Positions 36,644 through 48,036 are shown, numbered from the stretch's first letter. The stretch is DNA of 64,000 nt from Hyphomicrobium nitrativorans NL23 (GCF_000503895.1 NC_022997.1:2295820-2359819), one strand, 5' to 3'. Notes: generated from the sequence alone by a model not told the origin. Program-made: numbers and translations.

Positions 36644-38892
36644 TCGGCAAGCGGAGCGGCGGAGCCGATGGAAGCGCCGGGCGACGCGTCGCGCGTGCGA
36701 TTCGAGCGCCTCGGCCGCTCGGGGCGTTCCGTCCATGGGCGCACGCCGCGCCGTGCGGCCACCGATTCCGCCCGCACCACGCGGGGCGCGTTGCGGTCCG
36801 GGCTCTCCGCTTCGTCTTGAATATAAACCGCGTGCGCGCCGTTGCGCCGCAATGCCGCGCGATCGAAAACAGCGAGCGGCCTGTCGCACCCGCGCGGACG
36901 ACGCGGCCCGCCGACAAGAATATCCGCATGCGCACAGTCTTCCGCCGTGGCGGAGGAATGGCGGGCAATCGCGATACGAAGCCCCTTTGTCTCGCCGATG
37001 CAGCCCGCCCCGTCGCACAAAAGACCGCGAGCCTCCCGCGCGGCGCGGGCCCCGCGCGCATCGCCATCGTGTTCGAGCCAGCGGCCGAGCTCGAAATTTC
37101 CGGACGCCCCGCGCGTGGCAACGAGCAGGCCGTCGGCGCCCCGCACCGCCACGAGGTCGCCCCCGCGTCCCACAAGAATATCCGGCCGTTCCTTTCCGCC
37201 AGCGAGCAGCGCGCCCGCGGCGATGACGGGAAGCCCCCAGAGCCGCCACCGCGTTTGCCAGAGCATCAGCCACAGCCCGCCCGCGACCATGAGCGCGAAC
37301 GCGGTCCCGCGGATTTCCGGGATCACGCCCACCGCGCCCGGAAGCGCGGCGACGACGTAGGCCGTCCAGCTCATGAAATCGATTCCGAGCGCCATGATTG
37401 GCAGCGCCAGCCATTCGAGCCCGAACGGCATCAGGACAAGGGTGAGCAGCGCCGCCGGCATGATGACGATATTGACGGCGGGCCCGGCAATGAGATTGGC
37501 GAGCACGGCGTATTGCTGGCTTTTGTGGAAGTGATAGATGCCGATGGGCGCCACCGCGAGGCTCGCGATCACGGTCGAGAGCAGGATGCCGCCGAGAAAA
37601 ACGACGCCCAGTTTCCCCCATCCGCCGAAAGTCGTTTGCTCTGTGCGCCGCCGGATCAATTCGTATCCGGCAATCAGCGCGATGACGGCCGCGAACGACA
37701 TTTGGAAACCCGGATCGAGCAGGCTTTCCGGCATGACGAGCAGGATGAGAAGCGCCGAGAGCGCGACGTTGCGCATTGCGAGCGCCTGCCGGTCGAGCAG
37801 GACCGCGACGAACATGATCGAAATCATGATGAAGGCGCGGACGGTGGCGATTGCGGCCCCCGAGATGAGGAGATATCCGGTCGCGCCGACGAGACCGGCG
37901 ACGGCCGCCCATTTCTTCGTCGAGATCCGCAGCGCAACGGCCGGAAACAGCGCGAGCAGAACCCGCGCCGAGAGAAACACGGCACCCGCCATGATCACCA
38001 TGTGCAGGCCCGAGATCGACAGGATGTGGATGAGGCCGGAGTCGCGGTAGGCGTCGTTCGTCGCGTCGGTGATGCCGCCGCGCTCGCCCGTGATCAGCGA
38101 CACGGCGATCTGGCCTGTCTCGCCCGGCACGACGGCGCGAATGCGCTCGCCGATTTCGAGCCGCAAGCGTTCGAGCGAAAGGCGTACAGCCCGCGTCGCG
38201 CTCTGCGCGTATCCTTCGGGCGGCGCTTCGATCTCGGCGGCGGCGAGCGCATAACCCGTCGCGCCGAGACCTTGAAACCAGGCCATGCGCGCGAAATCGT
38301 ATCCGCCGGGCAATGCGGGCATCGGCGGCGGCCTCAAGGTTGCGCGAAGACGCACCGCATCGCCTGGCTTCAACCCGTCCCGCGTCTTCAGAACCCAGAG
38401 GCGCACCCGCTTCGGTGTTGCATCCGCCGATAGCCCGCGGATCGACGTCACGCGGAGGGTGAGCCGCTCGCCTCGTGTCGCGCGCGGCTCGATCAATTCC
38501 ACGATGCCGCGCACGTCGGCAAAGCGCATCTCGTGGCCGAGCACCGGCGCGCGCGTCCATTCCGTTCGCGCTTTCGAAACGGCGAAGCCGAGCGCAACCG
38601 CGAATAGAGCCACCGCCGCGAGGCGGATCAGCCCGGGCCTCCCGCTCGCCACGAGCAGCGCCGAGGCCGCCGCCAGCCCTCCCAAGGCGGCCCAAAGGCT
38701 GGGCTCCAAGGGCAGCGCGAAGTAGAGCGCGATGCCGAGACCGACGAAGACCGGCAGCCACACGAACCAGCGGGCGCGCTCCTCTTCCAGCCGGGCCATC
38801 GGGCTCCAGCGCGCGGTCAAGGAGCGCGAATCGTGCGGAAAATCCGAGACAAAAGGCCCATTCCGCCTTTCGTTTCCGCCGGATACGTTCAC
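36637..38892 (-). CDS. comEC: ComEC/Rec2-family DNA uptake channel protein
   Basis: A 751-residue polytopic membrane protein. Two early spans are followed by a DUF4131 region (about 60-190), then the competence core with the signature [14 protein letters not shown] and about eight further spans to about residue 560. A C-terminal domain follows ([15 protein letters not shown]). In transformable bacteria ComEC imports single-stranded DNA; no other competence genes are here, so activity is not established. The start could be at 38892 or at MARLEEE 31 codons in. It is divergent from gltX. Confidence 0.88.
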   Translation of the reverse strand: MNVSGGNERRNGPFVSDFPHDSRSLTARWSPMARLEEERARWFVWLPVFVGLGIALYFALPLEPSLWAALGGLAAASALLVASGRPGLIRLAAVALFAVALGFAVSKARTEWTRAPVLGHEMRFADVRGIVELIEPRATRGERLTLRVTSIRGLSADATPKRVRLWVLKTRDGLKPGDAVRLRATLRPPPMPALPGGYDFARMAWFQGLGATGYALAAAEIEAPPEGYAQSATRAVRLSLERLRLEIGERIRAVVPGETGQIAVSLITGERGGITDATNDAYRDSGLIHILSISGLHMVIMAGAVFLSARVLLALFPAVALRISTKKWAAVAGLVGATGYLLISGAAIATVRAFIMISIMFVAVLLDRQALAMRNVALSALLILLVMPESLLDPGFQMSFAAVIALIAGYELIRRRTEQTTFGGWGKLGVVFLGGILLSTVIASLAVAPIGIYHFHKSQQYAVLANLIAGPAVNIVIMPAALLTLVLMPFGLEWLALPIMALGIDFMSWTAYVVAALPGAVGVIPEIRGTAFALMVAGGLWLMLWQTRWRLWGLPVIAAGALLAGGKERPDILVGRGGDLVAVRGADGLLVATRGASGNFELGRWLEHDGDARGARAAREARGLLCDGAGCIGETKGLRIAIARHSSATAEDCAHADILVGGPRRPRGCDRPLAVFDRAALRRNGAHAVYIQDEAESPDRNAPRVVRAESVAARRGVRPWTERPERPRRSNRTRDASPGASIGSAAPLADQ

Positions 38893-38986
38893 CTTCGCCC
38901 TCTCCCCCGCACGCCTGAGCTAGTCTCATTGCGCCGGGCTATGCTACACGGGCGCCCAAACCTCTCAAACCTGAGCCAAACCCTCT

Positions 38987-40528
38987 ATGACCGAGACTTC
39001 ATCGAGCCCGGCACGCGCGCCCGTCGTGCGCTTCGCCCCATCCCCCACCGGGTATCTCCACATCGGCGGAGCGCGCACCGCGCTGTTCAACTGGCTCTAC
39101 GCCAAAGCGAAGGGCGGGACGTTCCTGCTGCGCATCGAGGATACGGATCGCGAGCGCAACAATCCGGCGGCGGTCGCGGCCATTCTCGATGGCCTGCGCT
39201 GGCTCGAACTCGACTGGGACGGCGAGCCCGTCTCTCAGTTCTCGCAGGCGGACCGTCATCGCGAGGTGGCGGAGGCTCTGCTCGCGCAAGGCGCGGCCTA
39301 CCGCTGCTACCTCACGCCTGAGGAACTCGATCAGATGCGCAAGGCGGCGGAAGCCGAGAAGCGCCCCTTCACGGTTCAGTCGCCCTGGCGCGACCGCGAT
39401 CCCGCCGACGCACCCGAGGGCCAGCCCTTCGCCGTGCGCCTCAAGGCCCCGCGCGAAGGCGAGACGGTGATCGAGGACCGCGTGCAGGGCCGTGTCGTGT
39501 TCCAGAACAAGGAGCTCGACGACCTCATCATCCTCAGGAGCGACGGCAACCCCACCTACAATTTGGCCGTGGTGGTGGACGACCACGACATGGGTGTGAC
39601 GCACGTGATCCGCGGCGTCGATCACCTGACGAACGCCGCGCGCCAGACGCAGATCTATCGCGGCATGGGATGGGATGTGCCGGTATGGGCGCACGTGCCG
39701 CTGATCCATGGCAGCGACGGTGCCAAGCTCTCGAAGCGCCACGGCGCGCAGGGCGTCGAAGAATATCGCGCGATGGGCTACCTGCCGGCGGCGCTGCGCA
39801 ACTATCTCGTGCGCCTCGGCTGGAGTCACGGCGACGACGAGATCATGTCGACGGAGGATCTCGTCCGCTGGTTCGACATCGACGACACCAACAAGAGCCC
39901 GGCCCGCTTTGACTTCAAGAAGCTCGACGATCTGAACGGGCATTACGTGCGCGGCGCGGAAGAAGCCGAGTTGCTTGCGCGCGCGAAGGACCTTCTCCCG
40001 CATCTCGATTTTGCGAGCCTGCGTGCGCTGCCCGTGGACCCGAAAGCGCCGCCCCGCGCAGACGTCGCGCTGGCGCGCGAGGTCGAGGCGCTCATTCCGA
40101 GCGCGGCCACCGGCGCCGATCTCGCCCAACGCTTCGACGCCGTGGGCTGGGACAAACTCGCCTCAGCCCTTCCCGCGATCCGGGAACGCGCCAAGACGAT
40201 CGCGGACCTGCTCGCGCAGGCCCTGTTCCTGATCGCCGAACGCCCCCTTAGTCTAGATGACAAAGCCAAGAAGCTGTTGGATGCTGACGGCCAAGCGAAT
40301 CTCAAGGCCCTGCTCCCGCGCCTCGAAGCGGCGAGCGAGTGGAGTGCTGCAAGCCTTGAAGCCCTGGTGCGCAGCTACGCGGAAGAAACCGGCGCCAAGC
40401 TCGGCAAGGTCGCCCAGCCCCTGCGCTCGGCGCTGACGGGCAGGACGGTTTCGCCACCCGTTTTCGATGTCATGAGCGTGCTCGGGCGTGATGAGACACT
40501 GGGCAGGTTGAGCGAACAAATTCGCTAG
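38987..40528 (+). CDS. gltX: Glutamyl-tRNA synthetase
   Basis: A 513-residue class I synthetase. It has the HIGH-type motif in [20 protein letters not shown] and the KMSKS-type KLSKRHG, with an anticodon-binding alpha-helical C-terminus (from about 340). Alphaproteobacteria often have two GltX enzymes, one charging tRNA-Gln for the amidotransferase route; which this is cannot be told. gltA follows 144 bases downstream with its own likely promoter. Confidence 0.95.
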   Translation: MTETSSSPARAPVVRFAPSPTGYLHIGGARTALFNWLYAKAKGGTFLLRIEDTDRERNNPAAVAAILDGLRWLELDWDGEPVSQFSQADRHREVAEALLAQGAAYRCYLTPEELDQMRKAAEAEKRPFTVQSPWRDRDPADAPEGQPFAVRLKAPREGETVIEDRVQGRVVFQNKELDDLIILRSDGNPTYNLAVVVDDHDMGVTHVIRGVDHLTNAARQTQIYRGMGWDVPVWAHVPLIHGSDGAKLSKRHGAQGVEEYRAMGYLPAALRNYLVRLGWSHGDDEIMSTEDLVRWFDIDDTNKSPARFDFKKLDDLNGHYVRGAEEAELLARAKDLLPHLDFASLRALPVDPKAPPRADVALAREVEALIPSAATGADLAQRFDAVGWDKLASALPAIRERAKTIADLLAQALFLIAERPLSLDDKAKKLLDADGQANLKALLPRLEAASEWSAASLEALVRSYAEETGAKLGKVAQPLRSALTGRTVSPPVFDVMSVLGRDETLGRLSEQIR

Positions 40529-40558
40529 AGGTGCCGCAAATCTTTGCAACTTCGCCGT

Positions 40559-40587
40559 TTCGCCGGGCCGCCCGAATTGATTATACT
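40559..40587 (+). promoter_or_regulatory. Candidate gltA promoter
   Basis: A weak TTCGCC, 17 bases, and a good TATACT (40582-40587). Transcription would start about 80 bases before gltA; AAGGAGAA lies 6 bases before its ATG. Confidence 0.4.
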
Positions 40588-40672
40588 GCACCGCAACAAG
40601 CGCATTCCGAATAGGGGTGCCTTGGTCTCGTTCGAGGCTCGGATAGACTGAACTACCGCAAGGAGAAGCGGC

Positions 40673-41986
40673 ATGGGCATTCAGGAAAACGCGACCCCCA
40701 GTGTAGAGGCCTCGCGGGAGGCTGAACTGGCGCTCGACGGCCAGAAGGTGTCGTTCGATGTGCGCAGCGGGTCGATCGGGCCGGACGTGATCGATATCGG
40801 CAAGCTCTACCGCGACACGGGCTGTTTCACCTACGATCCGGGCTTTACGTCCACCGCCAATTGCTCGTCTGGCATCACCTTCATCGACGGCGACAAGGGC
40901 GAGTTGCTCTATCGCGGCTATTCCATCGACGAGCTGGCGGAGAACTCCAACTTCCTCGCCATCTGCTACCTGCTGCTGCACGGCGAGCTACCGACGAACG
41001 AAGAGTTCAAGACGTTCCGCAACACCATCTCGCGCCACACGATGGTGCACGAGCAGATGACCAAGTTTTTCACCGGGTTCCGCCGCGACGGACATCCGAT
41101 GGCGATCATGGTCGGCGTTGTGGGCGCGCTGTCGGCGTTCTATCACGATAGCACCGACATCAACGATCCCGAGCAGCGCCAGACGGCCAGCTATCGCATG
41201 ATCGCGAAGATGCCAACCATCGCCGCGATGGCCTACAAGTATTCCATCGGCCAGCCCTTCATTTATCCGCGCAACGACCTCGACTACACGTCGAACTTCC
41301 TGCAGATGTGCTTCTCCGTGCCGTGCGAGCCCTACATCGTCAATCCCGTGGTGGCGCGCGCGCTCGACCGTATTTTCATCCTGCACGCCGACCACGAGCA
41401 GAACGCGTCCACCTCCACGGTGCGCCTCGCAGGCTCTTCGGGCGCGAACCCGTTTGCCTGCATCGCGGCCGGCATCGCCTGCCTCTGGGGCCCCGCGCAT
41501 GGCGGCGCGAACGAAGCCGCCCTCAACATGCTCGAAGAGATCGGCACCGTCGATCGCATCCCCGAGTATATCGAGAAGGCGAAGGACAAATCGTCCGGCT
41601 TCCGCCTCATGGGCTTCGGCCATCGCGTCTACAAGAACTACGATCCGCGCGCGAAGGTGATGCAGAAGACCTGCCACGAGGTTCTCGACGCCCTCGACAA
41701 GCGCAACGAGCCGTTGCTCAAGGTTGCGATGGAGCTCGAACGCATCGCGCTCGAAGACGAATATTTCGTCCAGAAGAAGCTCTATCCCAACATCGATTTC
41801 TATTCGGGCATCACGCTGCGCGCGATCGGCTTCCCCGTTTCGATGTTCACGGTGCTGTTCGCCGTCGCGCGCACGGTCGGCTGGATCGCGCAGTGGAAAG
41901 AGATGATCGAGGACCCCGAGCAGAAAATCGGACGTCCGCGCCAGCTCTACATCGGCCCGCCGCGCCGTCCCTTCCCGAAGGCGTAA
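40673..41986 (+). CDS. gltA: Citrate synthase, type II
   Basis: A 437-residue enzyme condensing acetyl-CoA and oxaloacetate. It has the N-terminal beta domain of type II, NADH-sensitive, hexameric enzymes. Motifs: [20 protein letters not shown] with a catalytic His, [10 protein letters not shown], and [15 protein letters not shown], with an Asp in NIDFYSGI. The start has a strong AGGAGA ribosome site. Its 3' end overlaps lpxB on the opposite strand by 40 bases. Confidence 0.97.
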   Translation: MGIQENATPSVEASREAELALDGQKVSFDVRSGSIGPDVIDIGKLYRDTGCFTYDPGFTSTANCSSGITFIDGDKGELLYRGYSIDELAENSNFLAICYLLLHGELPTNEEFKTFRNTISRHTMVHEQMTKFFTGFRRDGHPMAIMVGVVGALSAFYHDSTDINDPEQRQTASYRMIAKMPTIAAMAYKYSIGQPFIYPRNDLDYTSNFLQMCFSVPCEPYIVNPVVARALDRIFILHADHEQNASTSTVRLAGSSGANPFACIAAGIACLWGPAHGGANEAALNMLEEIGTVDRIPEYIEKAKDKSSGFRLMGFGHRVYKNYDPRAKVMQKTCHEVLDALDKRNEPLLKVAMELERIALEDEYFVQKKLYPNIDFYSGITLRAIGFPVSMFTVLFAVARTVGWIAQWKEMIEDPEQKIGRPRQLYIGPPRRPFPKA

Positions 41987-43161
41987 TCGAGGACGACATC
42001 GGCCGCCGCTTCGCTCGGCGCGCGGCCGCCGTCCGTGCGCAAGAGGCCGGGAATGCGCTTGAGTGCAGCCTGCTGCCGGCGCCGCTCATCCGTATCCGAG
42101 AGCAGCGGAAGAAGCGTGCGGGCAAGGTTTTCCGGCGTCACGGTCTCCTGATGAAACTCCGGGAACACGTTTTCTCCGAGCACGAGATTTGCGAGCACGA
42201 CCGTCGGCGCCTTGATGAGGCGGCGGAGAAACGGCGCCGCGACGGGATCGACACGATAGGCCACGACCATCGGCGTGCCCGAGAGCGCGAGTTCGAGCGT
42301 CACCGTCCCTGACGCCGCAAGCGCAGCGTCCGCGAGCTTGAAAGCGCGAAACTTGTCGTCGTCGCCCTCGACGAGATGCGGCTGAAGCGGCCACGATTTG
42401 AGCCCCGCGTCGATCAGCGGCCGCATGTGCGGAACACACGGCATCAGCACCTGGGGCTCTACCCCTTGGGCTTCGATCAGCCGCAGCGCGGCCCCGAAGG
42501 GCTCTATCAGCCTGCCGACTTCTGAAGCGCGGCTGCCCGGAAGCGCCACGACGACGGGGCGGGCGGGATCGAGATGGAGCGCGTCCGCGAGAGGCGCCGG
42601 ATCGAGATCGCGGAACCATTGCAGCCGCTCGGACAAGGCGTGGCCGACATACGTGCACGGCGGGCCGCCGAGCCGCGCGTGCGCCGCCGGTTCGAACGGC
42701 AGCAGCGCGAGCACGTGATCCACATAAGCGCGCATCTTGGCAGCACGCCCCGGCCGCCACGCCCACACGCTCGGGCTCACGTAATCGACAATCGGAATGT
42801 CGGGCCGGTGCTTGCGGATGCGCTTCGCAATAGGATGCGTGAACTCGGGGCTATCGATGATGACGACCGCGTGAGGATCGAAGGCAATCGCGCGGTCCAC
42901 GGTCGCATACACGCGCTGCAAGATCCGCGGCAGGTGCCGCAGGATCGAAAGCGGCCCCATCACGGCGACATCCTCGATGGGGAAATCGGAGACGAAGCCT
43001 TCTGCGGCCATCGCCTCGCCGCCGACGCCCGCCAGGCGCAAGCGGTCGCCGAGCCGGGCCTTGAGCGCGGAAACGAGCTTGCCGCCGAGCGCATCGCCCG
43101 AATGTTCGCCCGCGATCAAGACAAGGCGCACTTCGTCCCGCAGCGATACGGTCTCGCTCAT
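41947..43161 (-). CDS. lpxB: Lipid-A-disaccharide synthase
   Basis: A 404-residue peripheral-membrane GT19 glycosyltransferase joining 2,3-diacylglucosamine-1-P to its UDP form to make the lipid A disaccharide. Motifs: [49 protein letters not shown] and LALPGSR-like [15 protein letters not shown]. The ATG overlaps the lpxI stop (ATGA), so the two consecutive lipid A enzymes are coupled. Confidence 0.96.
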   Translation of the reverse strand: MSETVSLRDEVRLVLIAGEHSGDALGGKLVSALKARLGDRLRLAGVGGEAMAAEGFVSDFPIEDVAVMGPLSILRHLPRILQRVYATVDRAIAFDPHAVVIIDSPEFTHPIAKRIRKHRPDIPIVDYVSPSVWAWRPGRAAKMRAYVDHVLALLPFEPAAHARLGGPPCTYVGHALSERLQWFRDLDPAPLADALHLDPARPVVVALPGSRASEVGRLIEPFGAALRLIEAQGVEPQVLMPCVPHMRPLIDAGLKSWPLQPHLVEGDDDKFRAFKLADAALAASGTVTLELALSGTPMVVAYRVDPVAAPFLRRLIKAPTVVLANLVLGENVFPEFHQETVTPENLARTLLPLLSDTDERRRQQAALKRIPGLLRTDGGRAPSEAAADVVLDYAFGKGRRGGPM

Positions 43162-44456
43162 CGGCTATCTCCCTCGGGCGGCGACGTCACGACGAAGAGG
43201 CCTTCGCGCTCGGCCGCAGCCAGCGCCGCGCCGGAAGCCGCGGCTGCATCGCCGCCAATCGCGATCCCCGCATACCCGGCGCGCGCCACGATGGCGACGA
43301 GCGCCTCCGTCAACGCCTCGGCACGGCGCAACACAACCACACCGCGGCGGCGGCGTGTGAGGCTCGCCCATTGCCGCAAACCTTCGGCCCGCCGCACGGT
43401 GGCCTCCGCGCCTTCGTCCGCTTCCACCGCCAACACGTGATTGCGCACCACGACCGCCGTATGACCGACGCCGAAGGACGTCAGCGCCTCGACGGTCGCG
43501 AGCCCCTTCACCGCATCGCGCACGGAATGCCGGCGTGGCTTCGCGCCGCCGAGAGGGCGAAGGGCGCGGGCCACACGATGGGCCTTGAAGCGCTGCGGCG
43601 CGGCACCGGGCGCCGCCTCGTCCCGCACGCCTTCGACGAATATGCCGGCAGCGTCCGCGCGTTCGAGCGTCACGGCGCGTTCCGCAATCAGCACGTTTTC
43701 GGCTTCCGCCGCGATGCCGGAGAGCCCGGCGGCGCGCGCACCGTCGACAGTGGCCGGACCGATGGCCGGCATGTCGACGCGGAGATCCTGCTCCGGCTTC
43801 GAACGCTTGACGAGAACGCCCCCCTGTGGTGCGTCTTGAGCCGCGCGGCGCGCTTCACCTGCACGCGCGATCATCCGGTCGGTGCCTTCGACGCCCTCGA
43901 TGGCTTCGATCCGCCCGCCTGAAATCACGACGCCTTGTCCGATATCGTAGGGGCCGAGCGCACGGATCAGTGCGAGACCGGTCTGAATGTCGGCCCGTTC
44001 GCGATCCGAAGCACGCAGGGCACCCGCAGCGCCTTCGCGCACCACGAGTTCGGGCGCGGCTTCGCCTGGCCCGACGACGCGAAAACCTTCCTGCTCGAAA
44101 AAGCGGACGACACGGCGCAGCACGCCGTCGTCACCGCCGGACGCGACGATCTTCAAAAGCCGCGGCAGATTGCGAAAGAAACCGAGATCCGGCTTGAGCG
44201 TACCGAGTTCCGGCCGGCGCACATGGCCGACGATCACGAGATCGGTCACGCGCGCCTGCCGAAGCGCGCGAATGATGCCGCCAATGCCGCCCCAATTGAT
44301 GCGCGTCACGTCGGCGCCCGTCAGATCCGGGTCCGCCTCACTGTCGATGGCGACAATGGCGACCGGAACCGCACGGCGCGCCGCGCTCTCCGCGATCTCG
44401 CGCGGAAGCTTGCCTCCGCCCGCCAGTATCCCGAGCCGACGCTCGCCTGTCCTCAT
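43158..44456 (-). CDS. lpxI: UDP-2,3-diacylglucosamine pyrophosphatase LpxI with extra C-terminal domain
   Basis: LpxI makes 2,3-diacylglucosamine-1-phosphate for LpxB. Residues 1-150 are the N-terminal domain (GILAGGGKLPREIAE, IVGHVRRPELG) and 156-275 the DUF1009 catalytic domain (ISGGRIEAIEGVEGTDRM and RVDMPAIGPATVDGA, with D228 as the likely metal residue). The usual protein stops near 280, but this one has 432 residues. Residues 316-424 repeat the plan of the catalytic domain (NHVLAVEADEGAEATVRRA, then GYAGIAIGGD and LFVVT) without the DMPAIGP motif. It looks like a decayed internal duplication. Downstream coupling to lpxB supports the function. Confidence 0.88.
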   Translation of the reverse strand: MRTGERRLGILAGGGKLPREIAESAARRAVPVAIVAIDSEADPDLTGADVTRINWGGIGGIIRALRQARVTDLVIVGHVRRPELGTLKPDLGFFRNLPRLLKIVASGGDDGVLRRVVRFFEQEGFRVVGPGEAAPELVVREGAAGALRASDRERADIQTGLALIRALGPYDIGQGVVISGGRIEAIEGVEGTDRMIARAGEARRAAQDAPQGGVLVKRSKPEQDLRVDMPAIGPATVDGARAAGLSGIAAEAENVLIAERAVTLERADAAGIFVEGVRDEAAPGAAPQRFKAHRVARALRPLGGAKPRRHSVRDAVKGLATVEALTSFGVGHTAVVVRNHVLAVEADEGAEATVRRAEGLRQWASLTRRRRGVVVLRRAEALTEALVAIVARAGYAGIAIGGDAAAASGAALAAAEREGLFVVTSPPEGDSR

Positions 44457-44590
44457 GGCTCCCTCTCGCCGGCCCCTGTTGCCGCGTTACGGGATCGCTA
44501 TAGCGGGATTGGCGGGCGGGCACTAGCTCACGATCTAAGGTCCTTTAAGCCCGAAACGTGACACATCGCTGTCATCCGAGGCGTGGCCCT

Positions 44591-45898
44591 TCAAACGTCG
44601 AGCGTGTGCTCGCGCTCCCACTGCGTCAGGTGGCTTGCATAGCCGTTCCATTCGCCCGTCTTGAGCTTGACATAAGCGCTCGCCAGCTCTTCGCCGAGCG
44701 CGGCCTTCAGGGTTGTGTCTCCATCGAACGCACGCACGGCATCGAGAAGGTTCAAGGGCAATCTGGGCGCATCCGTGATGGTATGGCCCTCCTGATACAT
44801 GTCGATGTCGAGCCTCGGGCCGGGATGCGCATTGCGCGCGATCCCGTCGAGGCCCGCCGCGATGATGGCAGCCTGCAACAGATACGGATTGGCCGCCCCG
44901 TCCGGCAGCCGGAACTCGAACCGCCCCGCGCCGGGCACCCGAACCATGTGCGTCCGGTTGTTTCCCGTCCACGTCACGCTGTTCGGCGACCAGGTGGCCC
45001 CCGAGATCGTGCGCGGCGCGTTGATGCGCTTGTACGAGTTCACCGTCGGGTTGGTGATCGCAGCCAGCCCCGTCGCGTGCTGCATGATGCCGCCGAGGAA
45101 GTTGTAGCCCTGCTTCGAGAGACTCATCTCGTCGGCCGGATCGTCGAACGTATTGGTCGCGCCGTCCGGGCTCCACACCGAGATATGCACGTGGCAGCCG
45201 TTGCCTGTGAGGTTCGCAAACGGTTTCGGCATGAACGTCGCGCGAAGCCCGTGCTTTTCCGCGACCGACTTCACCATATATTTGAAGAACGAGTGACGAT
45301 CCGCCGTTTTCAAGGCGTCGTCGAAGGCCCAGTTCATCTCGAACTGCCCGTTCGCATCCTCGTGATCGTTCTGATAGGGGCCCCAGCCGAGTTCCAGCAT
45401 GTAATCGCAGATCTCGGAGATCACGTCGTAACGGCGCATCAAGGCCTGCTGATCGTAGCAAGGCTTGCTCGCGAGATCCATGGAATCGGAAATCGCCGAG
45501 CCGTCCGCATTGATCAGAAAGTATTCGCACTCAACGCCGGTCTTGATGCGGAAGCCTTGGTCGATTGCTTTCGCGAGCACGTTCTTGAGGACAACGCGCG
45601 GCGACTGAGCCACCGTCTTGTTGTCCATCACGCAATCCGACGGAACCCACGCCACCTCGGGCTTCCAGGGAAGCTGCACGAGCCCCGGCGCGTCGGCCAT
45701 GGCCAGCATATCGGGATGCGCGGGCGTCATATCGAGCCACGTCGCGAACCCCGCAAACCCGGCACCGTCCTTCTGGATCTCGGCAATCGCGGCCGCCGGC
45801 ACCAGCTTTGCGCGCTGAAAACCGAACAGATCCGTGAACGAGATCATGAAGTACCGGATGCCGCGATCCTTCGCGACCTGGGCGAGACACTGTGTCAT
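44591..45898 (-). CDS. gmaS: Gamma-glutamylmethylamide synthetase (type III glutamine synthetase-like)
   Basis: A 435-residue protein of the glutamine synthetase fold. It has an N-terminal beta-grasp domain (to about 110) and a catalytic domain with ECEYFLINADG, NDHEDANGQFEMNW, GNGCHVHISVW and RFEFRLPDGAANPYL. GlnT-type synthetases and GmaS are close relatives. Position after mgsABC, facing mgdABCD, points to GmaS, which ligates methylamine to glutamate using ATP. The start is the ATG at 45898 (MTQCLAQVAKDRG); its ribosome site is weak. Glutamine synthesis from ammonia remains possible as a side activity. Confidence 0.88.
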   Translation of the reverse strand: MTQCLAQVAKDRGIRYFMISFTDLFGFQRAKLVPAAAIAEIQKDGAGFAGFATWLDMTPAHPDMLAMADAPGLVQLPWKPEVAWVPSDCVMDNKTVAQSPRVVLKNVLAKAIDQGFRIKTGVECEYFLINADGSAISDSMDLASKPCYDQQALMRRYDVISEICDYMLELGWGPYQNDHEDANGQFEMNWAFDDALKTADRHSFFKYMVKSVAEKHGLRATFMPKPFANLTGNGCHVHISVWSPDGATNTFDDPADEMSLSKQGYNFLGGIMQHATGLAAITNPTVNSYKRINAPRTISGATWSPNSVTWTGNNRTHMVRVPGAGRFEFRLPDGAANPYLLQAAIIAAGLDGIARNAHPGPRLDIDMYQEGHTITDAPRLPLNLLDAVRAFDGDTTLKAALGEELASAYVKLKTGEWNGYASHLTQWEREHTLDV

Positions 45899-46020
45899 GG
45901 TTTTGGGCGTTCCACGCTTCGTTTGATCCTCACCCCTAGATGATCGGTCTTGTTTTTTTGAAGCCGCGCCCCCGGCCTTCATGGGCCGAAGTGTCGCCGC
46001 CTGGAATTGAGTGTTGCCGG

Positions 46021-47349
46021 CTAGAATTTGCTCGTGCCCGGAATCCAGCTCGTTCCCGCCAGAGGCACGCGCGCCATGGCGGCGGCTTCGATGGTGAGCG
46101 CGCAGAGATCCTCGGGCTCCAGATTGTGGACGTGGTTGTGACCGGCCGCACGCGCGATGGTCTGCAACTCCAGCGTCATGACCTTGAGATAGTTCGCGAG
46201 CCGCCGGCCCGCGCGTACGGGATCGAGCCGCTCGGCAAGCGCGCCATCCTGCGTCGTGATGCCCGCAGGATCGCGGCCCTCGTGCCAATCGTCGTAAGCA
46301 CCGGCCGTCGTGTTGAGCTTGCGGTATTCGGCTTCGAGCGCGGGATCGTTGTCGCCGAGTGCGACGAGTGCCGCCGTCCCGATGGAGACCGCATCCGCAC
46401 CGAGCGCCAGCGCCTTGGCCGCATCGGCCCCGTTGCGGATGCCGCCCGATACGATGAGCTGCACCTTGCGGTGCATCCCCAAATCCTGCAGCGCTTGAAC
46501 GGCGGGTCGGATGCACGCGAGCGTCGGCTGTCCCACATGCTCGATGAAGACCTCCTGCGTCGCCGCCGTACCGCCCTGCATCCCGTCCACGACCACGACA
46601 TCCGCGCCCGCCTTTACCGCAAGCGCCACGTCGTAGTAGGGCCGCGAGCCACCGATCTTGATGTAGATCGGCTTCTCCCAGTCGGTGATTTCACGCAGCT
46701 CCAGGATCTTGATTTCGAGATCGTCGGGCCCGGTCCAGTCGGGATGACGGCAGGCCGAGCGCTGGTCGATCCCCTTGGGCAGCGTGCGCATCTCCGCCAC
46801 GCGGTCCGAGATCTTCTGCCCAAGCAGCATGCCGCCGCCGCCGGGCTTCGCGCCCTGGCCCACGACGATCTCGATCGCGTCCGCCTTCCTGAGATCGTCC
46901 GGATTCATGCCATAGCGCGAGGGAAGATACTGATAGACGAGCGTCTTCGAATGCCCGCGCTCTTCCGGCGTCATGCCGCCGTCGCCGGTGGTGGTCGAGG
47001 TGCCCGCCATGTTCGCGCCGCGCCCTAACGCTTCTTTGGCTTGCGCCGAGAGCGAGCCGAAACTCATGCCCGCAATCGTGATCGGGATCTTGAGACGGAT
47101 CGGCGTCTTCGCGTATCGCGTGCCGAGCACGACCTCCGTCGAGCAGCGCTCACGGTAGCCTTCGAGCGGATAGCGCGACATGGACGCGCCGAGGAACAGA
47201 AGGTCGTCGAAGTGCGGAACCTTGCGTTTCGCGCCCGCGCCGCGAATGTCGTAAATGCCGGTCTCCGCCGCGCGGCGGATCTCGGACAGCGTGTAGTCGT
47301 CGAAGACGGAAGACTTGCGGGGCGTGGTCGGCGGATTGTGATAGGTCAT
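46021..47349 (-). CDS. mgsC: N-methylglutamate synthase subunit C (FMN-binding glutamate-synthase-like)
   Basis: A 442-residue protein homologous to the FMN/iron-sulfur central domain of glutamate synthase, also named GlxD in rhizobia. Motifs: ITIAGMSFGSLSAQAKEALG, GQGAKPGGGGMLLGQKI, and the FMN-site ADVVVVDGMQGGTAAT with LIVSGGIRNGADAAKALALG. With MgsA and MgsB it forms N-methylglutamate from gamma-glutamylmethylamide. It overlaps mgsB by one base (ATGA type), and gmaS follows 122 bases later. Confidence 0.9.
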   Translation of the reverse strand: MTYHNPPTTPRKSSVFDDYTLSEIRRAAETGIYDIRGAGAKRKVPHFDDLLFLGASMSRYPLEGYRERCSTEVVLGTRYAKTPIRLKIPITIAGMSFGSLSAQAKEALGRGANMAGTSTTTGDGGMTPEERGHSKTLVYQYLPSRYGMNPDDLRKADAIEIVVGQGAKPGGGGMLLGQKISDRVAEMRTLPKGIDQRSACRHPDWTGPDDLEIKILELREITDWEKPIYIKIGGSRPYYDVALAVKAGADVVVVDGMQGGTAATQEVFIEHVGQPTLACIRPAVQALQDLGMHRKVQLIVSGGIRNGADAAKALALGADAVSIGTAALVALGDNDPALEAEYRKLNTTAGAYDDWHEGRDPAGITTQDGALAERLDPVRAGRRLANYLKVMTLELQTIARAAGHNHVHNLEPEDLCALTIEAAAMARVPLAGTSWIPGTSKF

Positions 47350-48035
47350 CAGTAGGCGTCCGCGTTGTCGATGTCGAAGTTGTAGAGCTTGCGGGCTGAG
47401 CCGTAGCGGCGGAAGGCGCGGGTCTCGACGTCCGTCACACCCGCTTTTTCAAGCAGATCCGCGAGCAGCGCGTGATGCTCGGGCCGCATCTCCTTCTCGA
47501 TGCAGTCCGCGCCGAGGCTCTTCACCGTGCCGCGCACGAAGAGGCGCGCCTCGTAGATGGAATCTCCGAGCGCATCGCCCGCGTCCCCCAGCACGACGAG
47601 ATTGCCGCTCTGCGCCATGAAGGCCGACATGTGCCCGATGTTGCCACGCACGAGAATGTCGATGCCCTTCATCGAGATCCCGCAGCGCGACGACGCGTTG
47701 CCTTCGATTACGAGCAATCCGCCACGGCCCGTGGCGCCCGCATACTGGCTCGCGTCGCCCTTCACGACGACCCGGCCCGACATCATGTTTTCGGCTGTTC
47801 CCGGCCCGGCCGACCCGTGCACGATGACGCTCGCCTGCTTGTTCATGCCCGCGCAGTAGTACCCGACCGGCCCGTGCACATGGACGGTCACGGGGGCGTC
47901 GAGACCCACGGCCACGGCGTGCCGGCCTTCGGGGTTGAGCACGTCCCACTCGGTGTCGTTGGTGCCGTTGGAGAGAGCGTGCAGGTTTTCGTTGAGCGCG
48001 CGCAGCGGCGTGATTGCGAGATCGATGGTGGCCAT
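47349..48035 (-). CDS. mgsB: N-methylglutamate synthase subunit B (GltB C-terminal-like)
   Basis: A 228-residue protein matching the beta-helix GXGXG domain at the C-terminus of glutamate synthase (GlxC). Repeated glycine-rich turns are visible, such as MMSGRVVVKGDASQYAGA and GRGGLLVIEGNASSRCGIS. I chose the ATG at 48035 (MATIDLAITPLRALN), 1 base after the mgsA stop; the upstream open frame lies inside mgsA. It is thought to bridge the amidotransferase and synthase subunits. Confidence 0.9.
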   Translation of the reverse strand: MATIDLAITPLRALNENLHALSNGTNDTEWDVLNPEGRHAVAVGLDAPVTVHVHGPVGYYCAGMNKQASVIVHGSAGPGTAENMMSGRVVVKGDASQYAGATGRGGLLVIEGNASSRCGISMKGIDILVRGNIGHMSAFMAQSGNLVVLGDAGDALGDSIYEARLFVRGTVKSLGADCIEKEMRPEHHALLADLLEKAGVTDVETRAFRRYGSARKLYNFDIDNADAY

Positions 48036-48036
48036 C

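Noticed and set aside
35693..38929. A 1078-codon minus-strand frame overlapping comEC and lexA
   Set aside because: It reads comEC in another frame; the true frame has ComEC motifs and membrane spans.
44569..44590. GCTGTCATCCGAGGCG as a fifth copy of the dispersed repeat
   Set aside because: Only about eight bases match the repeat end, and there is no opposite arm.
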